DNA of 64,000 bases from Thermococcus gorgonarius (GTDB lineage: Archaea > Methanobacteriota_B > Thermococci > Thermococcales > Thermococcaceae): the NCBI RefSeq assembly GCF_002214385.1, contig NZ_CP014855.1, forward strand, positions 1,178,001 through 1,242,000. The letters are read 5' to 3'. Below are positions 16,895 through 26,434 of this stretch, one piece after another; position 1 is the stretch's first letter; the number at the start of each line of letters is the position of its first letter. The notes beneath the pieces are model-generated. The model had not been told where the DNA came from, ran no database searches, and saw only the letters and a program-made list of their open reading frames with translations. The translations under genes and the position numbers were made by a program.

Positions 16895-17488
16895 ATGGTC
16901 AAGGTAGGAGTTATTGGCCTCCAGGGCGACGTGAGCGAGCACATTGATGCGACCAAAAAAGCCCTCGAAAACCTCGGCGTTTCCGGCGAGGTCATCTGGC
17001 TCAAAAAGCCGGAGCAGCTTGAGGGAGTCTCCGCGATAATAATCCCCGGCGGCGAGAGCACCACAATATCGAGGCTCATGGTGAAGAACGGCCTCTTTGA
17101 GCCGGTCAAAAAGCTCGGCGAGGAAGGCCTGCCAATAATGGGCACCTGTGCTGGCTTGATAATGCTCTCAAAGGAAGTTATAGGGGCAACGCCAGAGCAG
17201 AAGTTCCTTGGGTTACTCGACGTTAAGGTGAACAGGAACGCATACGGCAGACAGGTGGACAGCTTTGAGGCTCCAGTTAGGCTTGCCTTCAGCGACGAGC
17301 CCTTCACTGGAGTCTTCATCCGCGCCCCGAGGATAGTGGAGCTCCTTAGCGACAGGGTAAAGCCAATAGCCTGGCTTGGGGACAGGGTTGTGGGAGTTGA
17401 ACAGGACAACATAATCGGCCTGGAGTTCCACCCCGAGCTGACAGACGACACGAGAGTTCACGAATACTTTTTGAGGAAGGCCCTTTGA
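16895..17488 (+). CDS. pdxT: Pyridoxal 5'-phosphate synthase, glutaminase subunit
   Basis: PdxT hydrolyses glutamine and channels ammonia to PdxS. The class I amidotransferase triad is in GTCAGLIM (Cys) and FHPE (His and Glu), with the GGESTT substrate loop near residue 50. The ATG at 16895 has GGGGTGGT four bases before it. It is 197 residues, typical. The gene lies directly downstream of pdxS and must act with it. Confidence 0.98.
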   Translation: MVKVGVIGLQGDVSEHIDATKKALENLGVSGEVIWLKKPEQLEGVSAIIIPGGESTTISRLMVKNGLFEPVKKLGEEGLPIMGTCAGLIMLSKEVIGATPEQKFLGLLDVKVNRNAYGRQVDSFEAPVRLAFSDEPFTGVFIRAPRIVELLSDRVKPIAWLGDRVVGVEQDNIIGLEFHPELTDDTRVHEYFLRKAL

Positions 17489-17667
17489 TTTTATCATTTC
17501 TTCTATGAAAGTTCAAAGGCAAAGAAGCCGGATTCACCCAAGCAGACGCGTTAGATATGTGAGCTCTCTCGTCCCAGGTGTTTCTATCCAGTACAACGAC
17601 AGGAGAAAAATAAGGGGCTGAAAAGCAGGGAATAAACTGGGATGGGTCTCTTCACTATCTTCTCGCT

Positions 17668-18336
17668 TCAGTCGAGCATGGCCAGGACTTTGTCCACCTC
17701 GTTTGAGACCTCGACGTCGAAGAGGTGTATCGTAGGCAGGAGCCACCAGAGGCGGTACTGGTGGGCCTTGTCCTCCTCGCCGAAGTACTGGAAGACGAAC
17801 CTTCCAAAGCCCGTCATGTCGCGGTGTATGTCCCTGACCTCCCTTAGAACCCTTCTGACCTTCGGCGGATACTCCTCGTAAGGCAGGGGCAGGCTCTTCA
17901 CGAAAACCCTGTCCTTGAAGAAGTCAGTAGTCAAGCCCACGCTTCCGACGTGCTTCTCCAGCTGGTTGAACTTCTTCTCGGTCCAGAAGCGGTGGAGGAT
18001 TAGTCTTGGATCCTCCTTCGCCAGCGGGAAGTTGCCCTCCTCTGTGTCGAGCCAGAACTCGAGGTAGGGCTGACCCCTCTCTATGACTATCCTCGCCAGA
18101 AGCCTGGCGTCCTTTGGTATCTCCCTCTGGGTTTCGCTAATGTGATATTCCTTGCCGTCCTGCGTGTAGGTTTCGCCTTCCTCCCTGGTTCCGGCCTTTG
18201 AGACAAAGTAGGCCTCCTTGCCGTCAATAGTTCCGAGGTGAAGGTCGTAGCCCCAGGCCTTCAGGTCTTTAAACTTGAACCTCCTCTCGGCGGGGACAAC
18301 TCCTGTGTTCTCGACTATGTAGTAGCCTTCGAGCAT
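17668..18336 (-). CDS. Conserved hypothetical protein, 222 residues
   Basis: A soluble, charged protein with no signal peptide or membrane segment. It starts with MLEGYYIVENTGVVPAERR and carries many aromatic and acidic residues, suggesting a compact enzyme or binding fold. GGTGAG precedes the ATG at 18336. I cannot name the family. It diverges from twy1, sharing a 120-base promoter region, but nothing else links it to wyosine synthesis. Confidence 0.8.
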   Translation of the reverse strand: MLEGYYIVENTGVVPAERRFKFKDLKAWGYDLHLGTIDGKEAYFVSKAGTREEGETYTQDGKEYHISETQREIPKDARLLARIVIERGQPYLEFWLDTEEGNFPLAKEDPRLILHRFWTEKKFNQLEKHVGSVGLTTDFFKDRVFVKSLPLPYEEYPPKVRRVLREVRDIHRDMTGFGRFVFQYFGEEDKAHQYRLWWLLPTIHLFDVEVSNEVDKVLAMLD

Positions 18337-18458
18337 TTTTTCTCACCACATGTAAATAAAATTGCGGCCTTATAAAGTTTTTCGGGAACAGTGTTGGTCA
18401 ATCAGGTTTTTAAAGCACCCGACGAAAACACAACAAAGATTGGAGTTAGGTGAGACTA

Positions 18459-19460
18459 ATGGCGATAGTTGTGAGATCAAACCCAAACATGCCTGAGGAA
18501 ATCGCTCTCCTCTTCAGGAAACAGCACTACGAACTCGTTGGGAGGCACAGCGGGGTAAAGCTCTGCCACTGGCTCAAGGAGAGCCTTACCAGGGGTAGGT
18601 TCTGCTACAAGCAGAAGTTCTACGGCATAGCGAGCCACCGCTGCCTCCAGATGACACCGGTTTTGGCCTGGTGCACCCACAACTGCATATTCTGCTGGCG
18701 CCCTATGGAGGGCTTCCTTGGGACTGAACTACCGGAACCGTGGGACGACCCGGCTTTCATCGTAGAGGAGAGCATAAAGGCCCAGAGAAAGCTCTTGGTT
18801 GGCTACAAGGGCAACCCGAAGGTTCCGAAGGAGAAGTTTGAAGAGGCCTGGAATCCGAAGCACGCTGCCATAAGCCTCTCCGGCGAGCCGATGCTGTATC
18901 CTTACATGGGGGACCTTGTTGAGGAGTTCCACAAGAGGGGCTTTACCACTTTCATAGTCACGAACGGAACCGTTCCCGAGAGGCTTGAGGAGATGATAAG
19001 GGAGGACAAGCTCCCAACCCAGTTCTACGTCTCGCTCACCGCTCCCGACCTGGAGACGTACAACAGGGTTAACGTTCCCATGATCCCCGACGGCTGGGAC
19101 AGGATAAAGGAAACTCTTAAGCTGATGAAAGACGCTCAGACGAGGACGGTAATAAGGCTGACCCTTGTTAAAGGCGAGAACATGCACAACCCGGAAGGCT
19201 ATGCCAAACTGATAAAGCTCGCGAACCCAATGTTCGTCGAGGCAAAGGCCTACATGTTTGTGGGCTTCTCAAGGAACAGGCTTACCATCAACAACATGCC
19301 CAAGCACGAGGAGATCAAGGCCTTCGCGGAGGAGCTGGTTAAGCACCTCCCCGGCTATCACATCGAGGACGAATACGAACCCAGCAGGGTCGTTCTCATA
19401 ATGCGCGACGACGTTGATTCCAATGGAAGGGGCCTGAACGGAAGGTTCATAAAGGACTGA
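18459..19460 (+). CDS. twy1: S-adenosylmethionine-dependent tRNA 4-demethylwyosine synthase
   Basis: This radical SAM enzyme condenses N1-methylguanosine-37 of tRNA-Phe with pyruvate to form the tricyclic base of wyosine. Cysteines 72, 76 and 79 (WCTHNCIFCW) bind the radical SAM cluster. Cysteines 36, 49 and 62 have the 13-13 spacing of the second cluster in archaeal enzymes. ATG 18459 follows TAGGTGAG. The 333 residues fit the archaeal form, which lacks the flavodoxin domain of eukaryotic TYW1. A tRNA-Phe gene lies in this window at 62516-62592. Confidence 0.96.
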   Translation: MAIVVRSNPNMPEEIALLFRKQHYELVGRHSGVKLCHWLKESLTRGRFCYKQKFYGIASHRCLQMTPVLAWCTHNCIFCWRPMEGFLGTELPEPWDDPAFIVEESIKAQRKLLVGYKGNPKVPKEKFEEAWNPKHAAISLSGEPMLYPYMGDLVEEFHKRGFTTFIVTNGTVPERLEEMIREDKLPTQFYVSLTAPDLETYNRVNVPMIPDGWDRIKETLKLMKDAQTRTVIRLTLVKGENMHNPEGYAKLIKLANPMFVEAKAYMFVGFSRNRLTINNMPKHEEIKAFAEELVKHLPGYHIEDEYEPSRVVLIMRDDVDSNGRGLNGRFIKD

Positions 19461-19608
19461 TTCGGCTTAGACAATCTAGCTCTCTTCTTTTTCCAAAAAC
19501 TCACTTAAAATGGTGAAGCAACATCCAGAAAACTTTATGTATTCCTGGAGGGAGTTATTACGGTTAAGGTCACGGGATCTTTCAACCGTTGAGATTGGGT
19601 GATGTGGC

Positions 19609-20709
19609 GTGAGAGCTTTGATAATAGGGATTGGACAGTGCGGGACTAAAATAGCAGACATCTTTTCCCTCGTGGATTTTGAGAGCCTGGCCATAAACAC
19701 TTCAAGGGGCGACCTAGACTATCTAAAGCACATTCCGCCGGAGAGAAGAATACTGATAGGCGAGAGCCTAACCGGGGGGAAGGGAGTAAACGCCAACCCC
19801 GTTCTGGGGAGAGAGGCCATGAAGCGCGATCTCCCCATGGTCATGAAAAAGATCTCCTCGATCGTGGGTTATGAAGACGTTGATATATTCTTTCTCACAT
19901 TCGGATTTGGCGGTGGAACCGGAGCCGGTGGAACGCCCGTTCTTGCCGAGGCCCTGAAAGAAGAATATCCGGATTCGCTGGTAGTTGCGATAGGGGCACT
20001 ACCCCTAAAGGAAGAAGGGATAAGACCAACGATAAACGCGGCGATAACCATAGATAAGCTTTCAAAAGTTGCCGATTCAATAATCGCCATAGACAACAAC
20101 AAGCTCAAGGAAGGAGATCTGGATATAAGTCAAGCGTACGAGAGGATAAACTACACAATAGTCGAGAGAATAGCATCACTTCTGGCGCTTATAGACGTCC
20201 CGGGAGAACAAACCCTTGACGCAAGCGATCTTAAGTTCGTTCTCAAGGCCTTCGGAAGCTTTGCCACGGTTGGCTATGCCAAGGCCCGGGCCGATCAGGT
20301 GAAAAGCCTCTCAAGGCTTATAACAAGGTCTTTCGAAAGCGAGGGACTCTACCTGGAAGCTAACGTTGAATCCGCCCTCTACGGTCTTGTGGCAATTCAC
20401 GGCCCGCCGGAAGTGCTGAAGGCTAGGGACATATTCGAGGCCCTGGACGAGCTGACCGGGAGGATAAAAGGCAAGCAGATCTTCAGGGGTTTCTACCCGG
20501 ATCCTCGGGAGAGGGATGTTGAGGTTGTGACCCTCTTGAGCGGGATTTACGAGAGCAAAAGCATAGAGGACATAATAATCACGGCAAAGAGGTACGCCAA
20601 GTCCTTCATGAAAGCAAAAGCTGAAGCAGAAGAAAAGAAAAAGACCCTCCTGAATGGACTCCCGGACTTCGATGACATTTACCCGACGGAGGAGGGGATC
20701 GATGGGTGA
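19609..20709 (+). CDS. Tubulin/FtsZ-superfamily GTPase, non-canonical
   Basis: The 366-residue protein has the tubulin signature GGGTGAG at 101-107, the N-terminal GIGQCGTKIAD nucleotide-binding loop, and DASD at 204-207, which corresponds to the catalytic loop that completes the neighbour's GTPase site. It therefore should form GTP-dependent filaments. It is not a classical FtsZ: the tail lacks an FtsZ peptide and ends in a charged coil. GTG 19609 has GGGTGAT upstream. It is the first gene of an operon of membrane and pilin-like proteins, which suggests assembly or positioning of a surface structure rather than cell division. It could also be a CetZ-like shape protein. Confidence 0.88.
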   Translation: MRALIIGIGQCGTKIADIFSLVDFESLAINTSRGDLDYLKHIPPERRILIGESLTGGKGVNANPVLGREAMKRDLPMVMKKISSIVGYEDVDIFFLTFGFGGGTGAGGTPVLAEALKEEYPDSLVVAIGALPLKEEGIRPTINAAITIDKLSKVADSIIAIDNNKLKEGDLDISQAYERINYTIVERIASLLALIDVPGEQTLDASDLKFVLKAFGSFATVGYAKARADQVKSLSRLITRSFESEGLYLEANVESALYGLVAIHGPPEVLKARDIFEALDELTGRIKGKQIFRGFYPDPRERDVEVVTLLSGIYESKSIEDIIITAKRYAKSFMKAKAEAEEKKKTLLNGLPDFDDIYPTEEGIDG

Positions 20710-21313
20710 AATAAGGGACTCCGTGGAAGTTGCCCTAGAGCTGGACGAGAAGGGAGTTTATTCCCACATAGCCGAGGAGAGCGCCGAGGACATCAGGAGA
20801 ATAATATCTTCCATAGACGCCGAGAGGGCCATGAAAAAAGGCTTTAAGGTCTACTACAAAGACGACTGGGACGAACTCATAAGAGAGAGGATAAGGAAAG
20901 GAAAAAGGCACACCGCATTCGACTTCTACAACCCAGCACTCCTGGACATATGGGAAGCAAAGGTCAAGGAGCTCAAGAATGTAAAAAAGGCCGAATATTT
21001 CCTTTACGCATTAATAGGAGCCACGTCCTTATCGTTAATCCTCGCCGGCCTGTACCTCTGGCGGCCCCTGGTGTTAGTGAGCTTAATCCCGCTGCCCCTG
21101 GTGGTGTGGGTCTACGACAGGACGAGGGAAAAAAGGGATCTTATATACCACCAGCTCGCACAGTTCTTCATAGACGAGATGAAAGCCCTCCTAACAAGAC
21201 ATTCCCTCGCCCCGGAGAAGTTCAGCTTTAAAGTCTTCAACGACGACTACTTTGAAGTTAAGACGGTGAAGAAGGGCCTAGAGACAGTTGCGGTTGTCGA
21301 TACATCCAAGTAA
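20702..21313 (+). CDS. Two-helix membrane protein coupled to the FtsZ-like gene
   Basis: The 203-residue protein has about 95 residues of charged cytoplasmic sequence and then two adjoining transmembrane helices (YFLYALIGATSLSLILAGLY and LVLVSLIPLPLVVWVY). A cytoplasmic tail of about 65 residues follows. The ATG overlaps the GTPase stop (ATGGGTGA), so the two are translated together. I know no family. It is a good candidate for the membrane anchor of the tubulin-like filament. Confidence 0.82.
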   Translation: MGEIRDSVEVALELDEKGVYSHIAEESAEDIRRIISSIDAERAMKKGFKVYYKDDWDELIRERIRKGKRHTAFDFYNPALLDIWEAKVKELKNVKKAEYFLYALIGATSLSLILAGLYLWRPLVLVSLIPLPLVVWVYDRTREKRDLIYHQLAQFFIDEMKALLTRHSLAPEKFSFKVFNDDYFEVKTVKKGLETVAVVDTSK

Positions 21314-21376
21314 TGAATTTTCATCATGGACAAGTGTTAAATACACCTAACCTCAAAAACAATGTGAGGGGGAGAG

Positions 21377-21985
21377 ATGAGCAGGAAGGGACAGGTCTCA
21401 CTGGAATTCCTCTTTGTGTTCACGATAATGATTGTTCTTCTAGCTTATTCAATCAACAACGTAACGTTTAGAGAGGGTTCAGCATCTGTTGAAAACCTGA
21501 AGATACAAGTGGCACTTGAGGAGAAGAACCTGGCCAATGCAATCTCAAACACGATAAGCCAGGTCTACGCCCAGGGGCCGGGTTCAAAGGCCACCAGTTA
21601 CATCCACGTAAATTATCTCAAAGATCCGCAGATGCTGGAAAAGGCGACAGGAGTAAAAAGCCCCAGAGTATTTATAACCTACAGAAACGGCACGTTCATA
21701 ACGATTACCGGAACGGGATCTGCCGTGGTCCTCGCAGGGCCGAATAAGAACACCTTCTGGAGTGAATCCATGTATAGGAAGATACTGTCATCCAATAGCT
21801 CAATCTGGTCCCCAAGTGGAAGCGTTAACATGGATTCCACAACGGCATACGGCCTGGAGATAAACCCGAACGACCTGCCCCCAACCCTCAGGATAGTGGT
21901 AGAGTGGAATCCCGATGTACCCGACAGCTGGGAATTCAACTCAACAGCTGGAGAGATCAGGATAAATATAAATCCCGGTGGGTGA
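21377..21985 (+). CDS. Pilin-like protein with class III signal peptide
   Basis: The N terminus RKGQVSLEFLF followed by a hydrophobic helix is the archaeal class III (type IV pilin) signal: cleavage after Gly by a prepilin peptidase and Glu at position +5. The mature part is mostly beta, with Asn-Thr/Ser sites suited to N-glycosylation. It has 202 residues. GAGGGGGAGAG gives a strong ribosome site. A TTAAATA box near 21336 could give this part of the operon its own promoter. It is followed after one base by the next pilin-like gene. Confidence 0.85.
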   Translation: MSRKGQVSLEFLFVFTIMIVLLAYSINNVTFREGSASVENLKIQVALEEKNLANAISNTISQVYAQGPGSKATSYIHVNYLKDPQMLEKATGVKSPRVFITYRNGTFITITGTGSAVVLAGPNKNTFWSESMYRKILSSNSSIWSPSGSVNMDSTTAYGLEINPNDLPPTLRIVVEWNPDVPDSWEFNSTAGEIRININPGG

Positions 21986-21986
21986 A

Positions 21987-22421
21987 ATGAAGAGGGCGCA
22001 GATTACATTCGATTTCCTCATAGCCGTAATGCTCATAACCGTCACAGTTGCGGGGATTGTCTCAATAGCATCCGGTGAGATAGGGAGCGCAAGAATACTC
22101 GACACCACGGCAAAGTTGAAGGCCTTTGCCGTTGATCTGAGGGACACGGCGGTTAAATCGTATTCGGTGGGGACAAACTTCACGATAATCAAGAGCTCCC
22201 CAATCAGACTTTCAAACGGCGACAAAATAACCGTAAAACTCTATTCCAGGAATTCCACAATACTCATCACGGCCGAACTCGGCGGAAAAACTTTCGTTGT
22301 CGGACAGAACGTGCCGGTTCCACTATGTGACTCAAATGTTGAGCTAACGCCCGGGGACGAAAGCTTTAACGTGACTGCAGTCAGCGTTGGGGGGCGGAGC
22401 TGTGTCACAGTTAAGAAATAA
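21987..22421 (+). CDS. Pilin-like protein
   Basis: The N terminus KRAQITFDFLIAVML has basic residues, an Ala-Gln cleavage pair and Asp at +5, then one hydrophobic helix, as in pilins. The mature part is about 120 residues with a Cys pair (CDSNVEL and RSCVTV). ATG 21987 follows GGTGGGTGA and lies one base after the previous stop. Probably a minor subunit of the same surface assembly. Confidence 0.8.
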   Translation: MKRAQITFDFLIAVMLITVTVAGIVSIASGEIGSARILDTTAKLKAFAVDLRDTAVKSYSVGTNFTIIKSSPIRLSNGDKITVKLYSRNSTILITAELGGKTFVVGQNVPVPLCDSNVELTPGDESFNVTAVSVGGRSCVTVKK

Positions 22422-22881
22422 AGCCAGGGCTCAGACCGCCCTTGAGGTGCTGTTCCTGACGGGGATAATCCTCCTGGGGGCGGCGTTAGTGGTGAGGCCG
22501 TACCTTAAGAACAACAGCAGCTCAGAGCTCATACTTCACGTTAGAGGGGCCGCCGAGAGCGCCTGCGCTTATTTAAACACCGGAGTGGTCTTAAAAGACG
22601 AGAAATACACGTCGTTAAACGATGTGATAGTCTCGGCCAACTACTCCTCAATCGGATGCATCGTGAGAGGCGTTGGAATAACACAGGAAGATGAGGGCTC
22701 AGTGTCCATTAAAGTGTCCGTGGAATATCACAAAAACCTTGATCGAGACCAACTCAAAGACGCGATATCTGACTTCATAAAAAGGGAGCTGAAGTCGAGG
22801 AGCGGGTTCACGGAGAAGGATGGGGAACTGTATCACTGGAAGAGGAGAGTTAAGATAGACCTTGAGGTGAGAAAAGAATGA
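22402..22881 (+). CDS. Pilin-like protein
   Basis: The N terminus ARAQTALEVLFLTG again shows an Ala-Gln site with Glu at +5 and a hydrophobic helix. GTG 22402 is preceded by GGGCGGAG and overlaps the previous gene by 20 bases. Two cysteines (SACAY, IGCIV) may form a disulfide. The 159-residue chain ends in a charged helical region. Translational coupling to both neighbours points to a fixed subunit ratio. Confidence 0.8.
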   Translation: MSQLRNKARAQTALEVLFLTGIILLGAALVVRPYLKNNSSSELILHVRGAAESACAYLNTGVVLKDEKYTSLNDVIVSANYSSIGCIVRGVGITQEDEGSVSIKVSVEYHKNLDRDQLKDAISDFIKRELKSRSGFTEKDGELYHWKRRVKIDLEVRKE

Positions 22882-24389
22882 GCGCGAGACGTGCCCAGCT
22901 TCTCTCCCTTGACGCTATGGTTTCCCTCGTGATCGTCATATTTGTGTTCACCACAGTAATAAACACTTCATCCGCCCTAAAGGGAGAGATAACCTCAATG
23001 CTCGGCTGGTACGAGAGGGCCAACATAGCGGACAACATGCTCGACGTTATGGTAAAGACCCCAGGCGAGCCCACCAACTGGTATCAGAACCCTGATTCCG
23101 TTAAAATCGTTGGAATCGGGAGTAACTACTCTCCAACCGGTGCCGACTACAGGCGGGTTAAGGCTTTGGCCCTGAATTTTGATAAACCAGCCGTTTTGAG
23201 CGCTTTAAATAACATGAGCATGGGCAAAGACTTCCTCCTCGAGTTCTACCTCTCGTCCTTCAATGTGAGCATCGATGGTAGATTTCCGATAGTTTACATA
23301 CCAAACATCACGTTCGCAGATAGAAGAGGTACTGGGCTTAGGTTTGACCTTCAGGGGAGCCCCGATGGCAACGACTACTTCTCCGTGAGTTACATTAAGA
23401 TCACTAAAGCAAACGGCAGCGTCTACATAAATGAGAACATAACAGCGCTCAGCAACAATGGACAAAACATCGAAGTAAACCATGGAGACATAATTGAAAT
23501 CGTCACTGCTTCAACCACGTACCTAACGACCACGAGTGCAGATATTCCTCAGGAGCTTTGCAACGAGAAGTATTCCAATAATTCCAATAATAACTGTGTA
23601 ATCGGACCTCTCCCTGAAAACACAAGGATTATAATTTATCTCACGAACCCAGAAAGTAACTTACAGATACAGCTGGAGACAAAGTGGGATTGGAAGCGCA
23701 TCCGCCTGGCTCCCGGACAAGGAAACGTCATCGTCACAGCTTCCGCCTATGACAATGTCACTCCCGAGATCCCCTCCAGCTACACCTTCTACACGAACCT
23801 CATGGAAAAGAAGACGCCCACCTACTGGTTCGCTGTCATCAACGGAACTCCCACCCAGAATAGAAACCTCATCCTCGCCTCCATGGACAGATCACCTTGG
23901 GTAGAGCCCGTTGAGAGAAGGATAACGATAGCTCGCCTCGAGTACAACCTATCCGCAGGGCCGTCAGCAACGGACCCAATGGTTTACGGCCTGCTCACCA
24001 GTCCACTACCTCAGGGTGCTTACCTCTCGGTCAGCACTACCTCCAATACCACTGGAAACGTCACGTTCGTTGCGGTATCAGGTTCACGTTTCCTTGGGCT
24101 GATGGTCTACAGAGACGAGCAGGGGGGCTATCTTAAAGGAGTTCTGATAGGGAACACGACCCCAGGTGTTGTTCGTAGGTTCTACTCTGGAACAAATTCC
24201 TCTATTTTAATACCACTCAAGGACATCTTTGGTGAGGAGAGCAACGTAGTAATAGGTCTGTGGCTCTATTCCCTCGATGGATGGGATAGAAGTGAGGTTT
24301 CCATCGACATCATGCCAAGCATAGAGTGGAGCCTTGAGCCGAAGGCCGAGCAGGCCTTTGTAAAACTAACGGTGTGGGATGACTCATGA
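22878..24389 (+). CDS. Large secreted protein with pilin-like N terminus
   Basis: The 503-residue protein begins RRAQLLSLDAMVSLVIVIFV, a pilin-like basic/hydrophobic start with Asp where the +5/+6 acid sits. The rest is a beta-rich extracellular domain with many N-glycosylation sequons and a Cys pair near 230. It overlaps both neighbours by four bases (ATGA). The LDAM-SLV start is shared with the next gene, suggesting a duplication. Likely a tip or adhesive subunit. Confidence 0.8.
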   Translation: MSARRAQLLSLDAMVSLVIVIFVFTTVINTSSALKGEITSMLGWYERANIADNMLDVMVKTPGEPTNWYQNPDSVKIVGIGSNYSPTGADYRRVKALALNFDKPAVLSALNNMSMGKDFLLEFYLSSFNVSIDGRFPIVYIPNITFADRRGTGLRFDLQGSPDGNDYFSVSYIKITKANGSVYINENITALSNNGQNIEVNHGDIIEIVTASTTYLTTTSADIPQELCNEKYSNNSNNNCVIGPLPENTRIIIYLTNPESNLQIQLETKWDWKRIRLAPGQGNVIVTASAYDNVTPEIPSSYTFYTNLMEKKTPTYWFAVINGTPTQNRNLILASMDRSPWVEPVERRITIARLEYNLSAGPSATDPMVYGLLTSPLPQGAYLSVSTTSNTTGNVTFVAVSGSRFLGLMVYRDEQGGYLKGVLIGNTTPGVVRRFYSGTNSSILIPLKDIFGEESNVVIGLWLYSLDGWDRSEVSIDIMPSIEWSLEPKAEQAFVKLTVWDDS

Positions 24390-26434
24390 GAAGGGGGTTT
24401 GTTTTCACGCTCGATGCAATGCTCTCGCTCGTCCTGGTAACCCTGTTCATAACCAGTATAGTCGCAATAACCAGCAGTACCTCTCAGGTTTACTCCACTT
24501 ACATGAGGTCGCAATCCGAGTACATAGCCACAGACACCCTTGAGACCCTCAGAACGGTCTCACTGAACCAGCTGGTTCCCCCGGAAAAGGTAGATGAGTG
24601 GTTGAATGATGGAACCCTCGATGAAGAACTCGTGAGCCCGGAAATGACCCCCCTTGATATAGTCGCAACCTACTGGGCCACCGAACCCCTGTATCCCTCC
24701 AAAAACCTCAGCCACAAGGCGGAAGTAATCCTCGGCTACATCCTTAATCAGAGGTTGAAAGGATACAACTACGAGCTCCTCATAAACAACTACACGAGCC
24801 CCTACCTGAGGAAAGTTGGTTCTAACTATTCAGAGGCCCCCGACGTCTCCCCGGCCACACTGGTTATGAGCGGCTACGCCTACAACCAGACGCCGAGGGG
24901 ATACATGGCGAGGGCTTATTTGACGAAGGCCACAACGACCCAGGAGAAGCTCTATGGCTGGATGTGGGTTTTAGCTTCTGGAGCCTTATCAAATACCCTA
25001 ACAATCACGAGGATTATAAACTTCCCCTGGGATGCTCAGATACTCGAAGCCGATGGAAAGTTCGTTGCTCGACAGGGAGAAATGGTAACCTTGTATATAA
25101 ATGGTGCGAACGTCAGTAGTTGGCCCGGGCAGATAAACCTGAACAACCTCGCAAACTACCTTGGGCCCGGTCCAAACAACATAACCCTCGTCTATTCAAA
25201 TGCCCAAGGGGATGAAATAGGTTCCGGCAGCGGCACTACCATGTACGTTAAATATAAAACTGACAGCCCTCTGGTTGAGGATCCGGGTTTGTTTGAGGTT
25301 TATGACGTTACATCAGAGAGAACAGGCTTTATGTACCTCTTTGAGCTCTTTGTCCCGGGAAACATAAGTAGCATCAATATGAAGTTTAAGATCCGTAACG
25401 TTAGTACCGTTAGGCTTTACTATGGTCTGGGAGGCAATTTGACCCTTCTGCTGACCAAATCCGCCAACTCCAGCGGGGATGCAGTTGTCAGTTTTACCGA
25501 CCAGGAGATAAAAGGTGCCCTCAGCAACCTCGGCGTTTCGTACTCAAATTTAAGTAAGATGGTCTTTGATTTCGTGGTTGGCTTCGATGCATATTACGAG
25601 AATGAAAAGTGGTATTACGAAGGTGGTGACTACTACAACGACGGTGCTGATCGTGAGAGAAGATTGTACGGGTATCCGGACTCGTACGTCCGCATAACCT
25701 ATACAACCCCCGTTTCCGTTACTCTCTATTCGATTCCTCTCTCGGTGTATTTCCCCTACGGCGACAACAGAGTGACATATGATGGCAATGGACTGCAGGT
25801 CAGGTATAGCCTTCCTCCCCGCGTTCAGCCGTGGTACGCCGACTGGTGGGTTGGATACATCTTTGAGGGTTCCACTACTCAGGTTTTATCTGAGAACGGA
25901 AGGGAATTCTACAGGGGGCCCCTCGGTAGGTACGCTATCCGCGTTGCCTACACCAGACTCTACGACTGGATGATGGTTCCGGGGCAGGAGAACTCCTTTG
26001 AGATAAGCATGGAGAACGGAAATTCCTACATCAGAGATTATGAAACCCGCGGGATTATCTACTACTTCCTCAAGGCCTATGCAGGTTACGGAGATGTCTT
26101 CAAAAAGTTCATGCGTCCCGGGTGCAAGGGATACAACATAACTTACTACTGGCAGGACAGTTCAGTGGCCACGCCACAGCAGGCTTACATCCTTGCTGGA
26201 GACGCACCCTACTGTGATGTTACCACTGAACAACTCTTGGCCAACAGGAGTACTTACGCCGTTGATGACGCAATAATAAGGCTTTTCAACAACCTCGGCG
26301 GCGATGGCACCCGGAGCAGTCCCATACTCGTAAAGCTCCCAAATGAGGGGAATATAGACTTCGCCTCGATGGGCAACATACCAGGCCTCTTCCAGCCCAT
26401 CCAGATAACGTTAAGGGTGTGGAGGGAAGGATAA
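24386..26434 (+). CDS. Large secreted protein with pilin-like N terminus
   Basis: At 682 residues this is the largest product of the operon. It begins RRGFVFTLDAMLSLVLV, one hydrophobic helix that would anchor it, followed by a long extracellular region rich in Tyr, Asn, Gly and Ser with many sequons. Two late cysteines (RPGCKGY and PYCDV) may pair. It overlaps the previous gene by four bases and the next by one. I recognise no enzymatic domain. An adhesin-like role is plausible. Confidence 0.8.
   Translation: MRRGFVFTLDAMLSLVLVTLFITSIVAITSSTSQVYSTYMRSQSEYIATDTLETLRTVSLNQLVPPEKVDEWLNDGTLDEELVSPEMTPLDIVATYWATEPLYPSKNLSHKAEVILGYILNQRLKGYNYELLINNYTSPYLRKVGSNYSEAPDVSPATLVMSGYAYNQTPRGYMARAYLTKATTTQEKLYGWMWVLASGALSNTLTITRIINFPWDAQILEADGKFVARQGEMVTLYINGANVSSWPGQINLNNLANYLGPGPNNITLVYSNAQGDEIGSGSGTTMYVKYKTDSPLVEDPGLFEVYDVTSERTGFMYLFELFVPGNISSINMKFKIRNVSTVRLYYGLGGNLTLLLTKSANSSGDAVVSFTDQEIKGALSNLGVSYSNLSKMVFDFVVGFDAYYENEKWYYEGGDYYNDGADRERRLYGYPDSYVRITYTTPVSVTLYSIPLSVYFPYGDNRVTYDGNGLQVRYSLPPRVQPWYADWWVGYIFEGSTTQVLSENGREFYRGPLGRYAIRVAYTRLYDWMMVPGQENSFEISMENGNSYIRDYETRGIIYYFLKAYAGYGDVFKKFMRPGCKGYNITYYWQDSSVATPQQAYILAGDAPYCDVTTEQLLANRSTYAVDDAIIRLFNNLGGDGTRSSPILVKLPNEGNIDFASMGNIPGLFQPIQITLRVWREG

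Noticed and set aside
17502-17621. 38-codon basic open frame after pdxT
   Set aside because: No ribosome binding site or promoter was visible, the composition is very Arg/Ser-rich, and I recognise no family.
20654-20701. Longer N terminus for the two-helix membrane protein
   Set aside because: The segment is Arg/Ser-rich shadow of the GTPase end; ATG 20702 overlaps the GTPase stop in the usual coupled manner.
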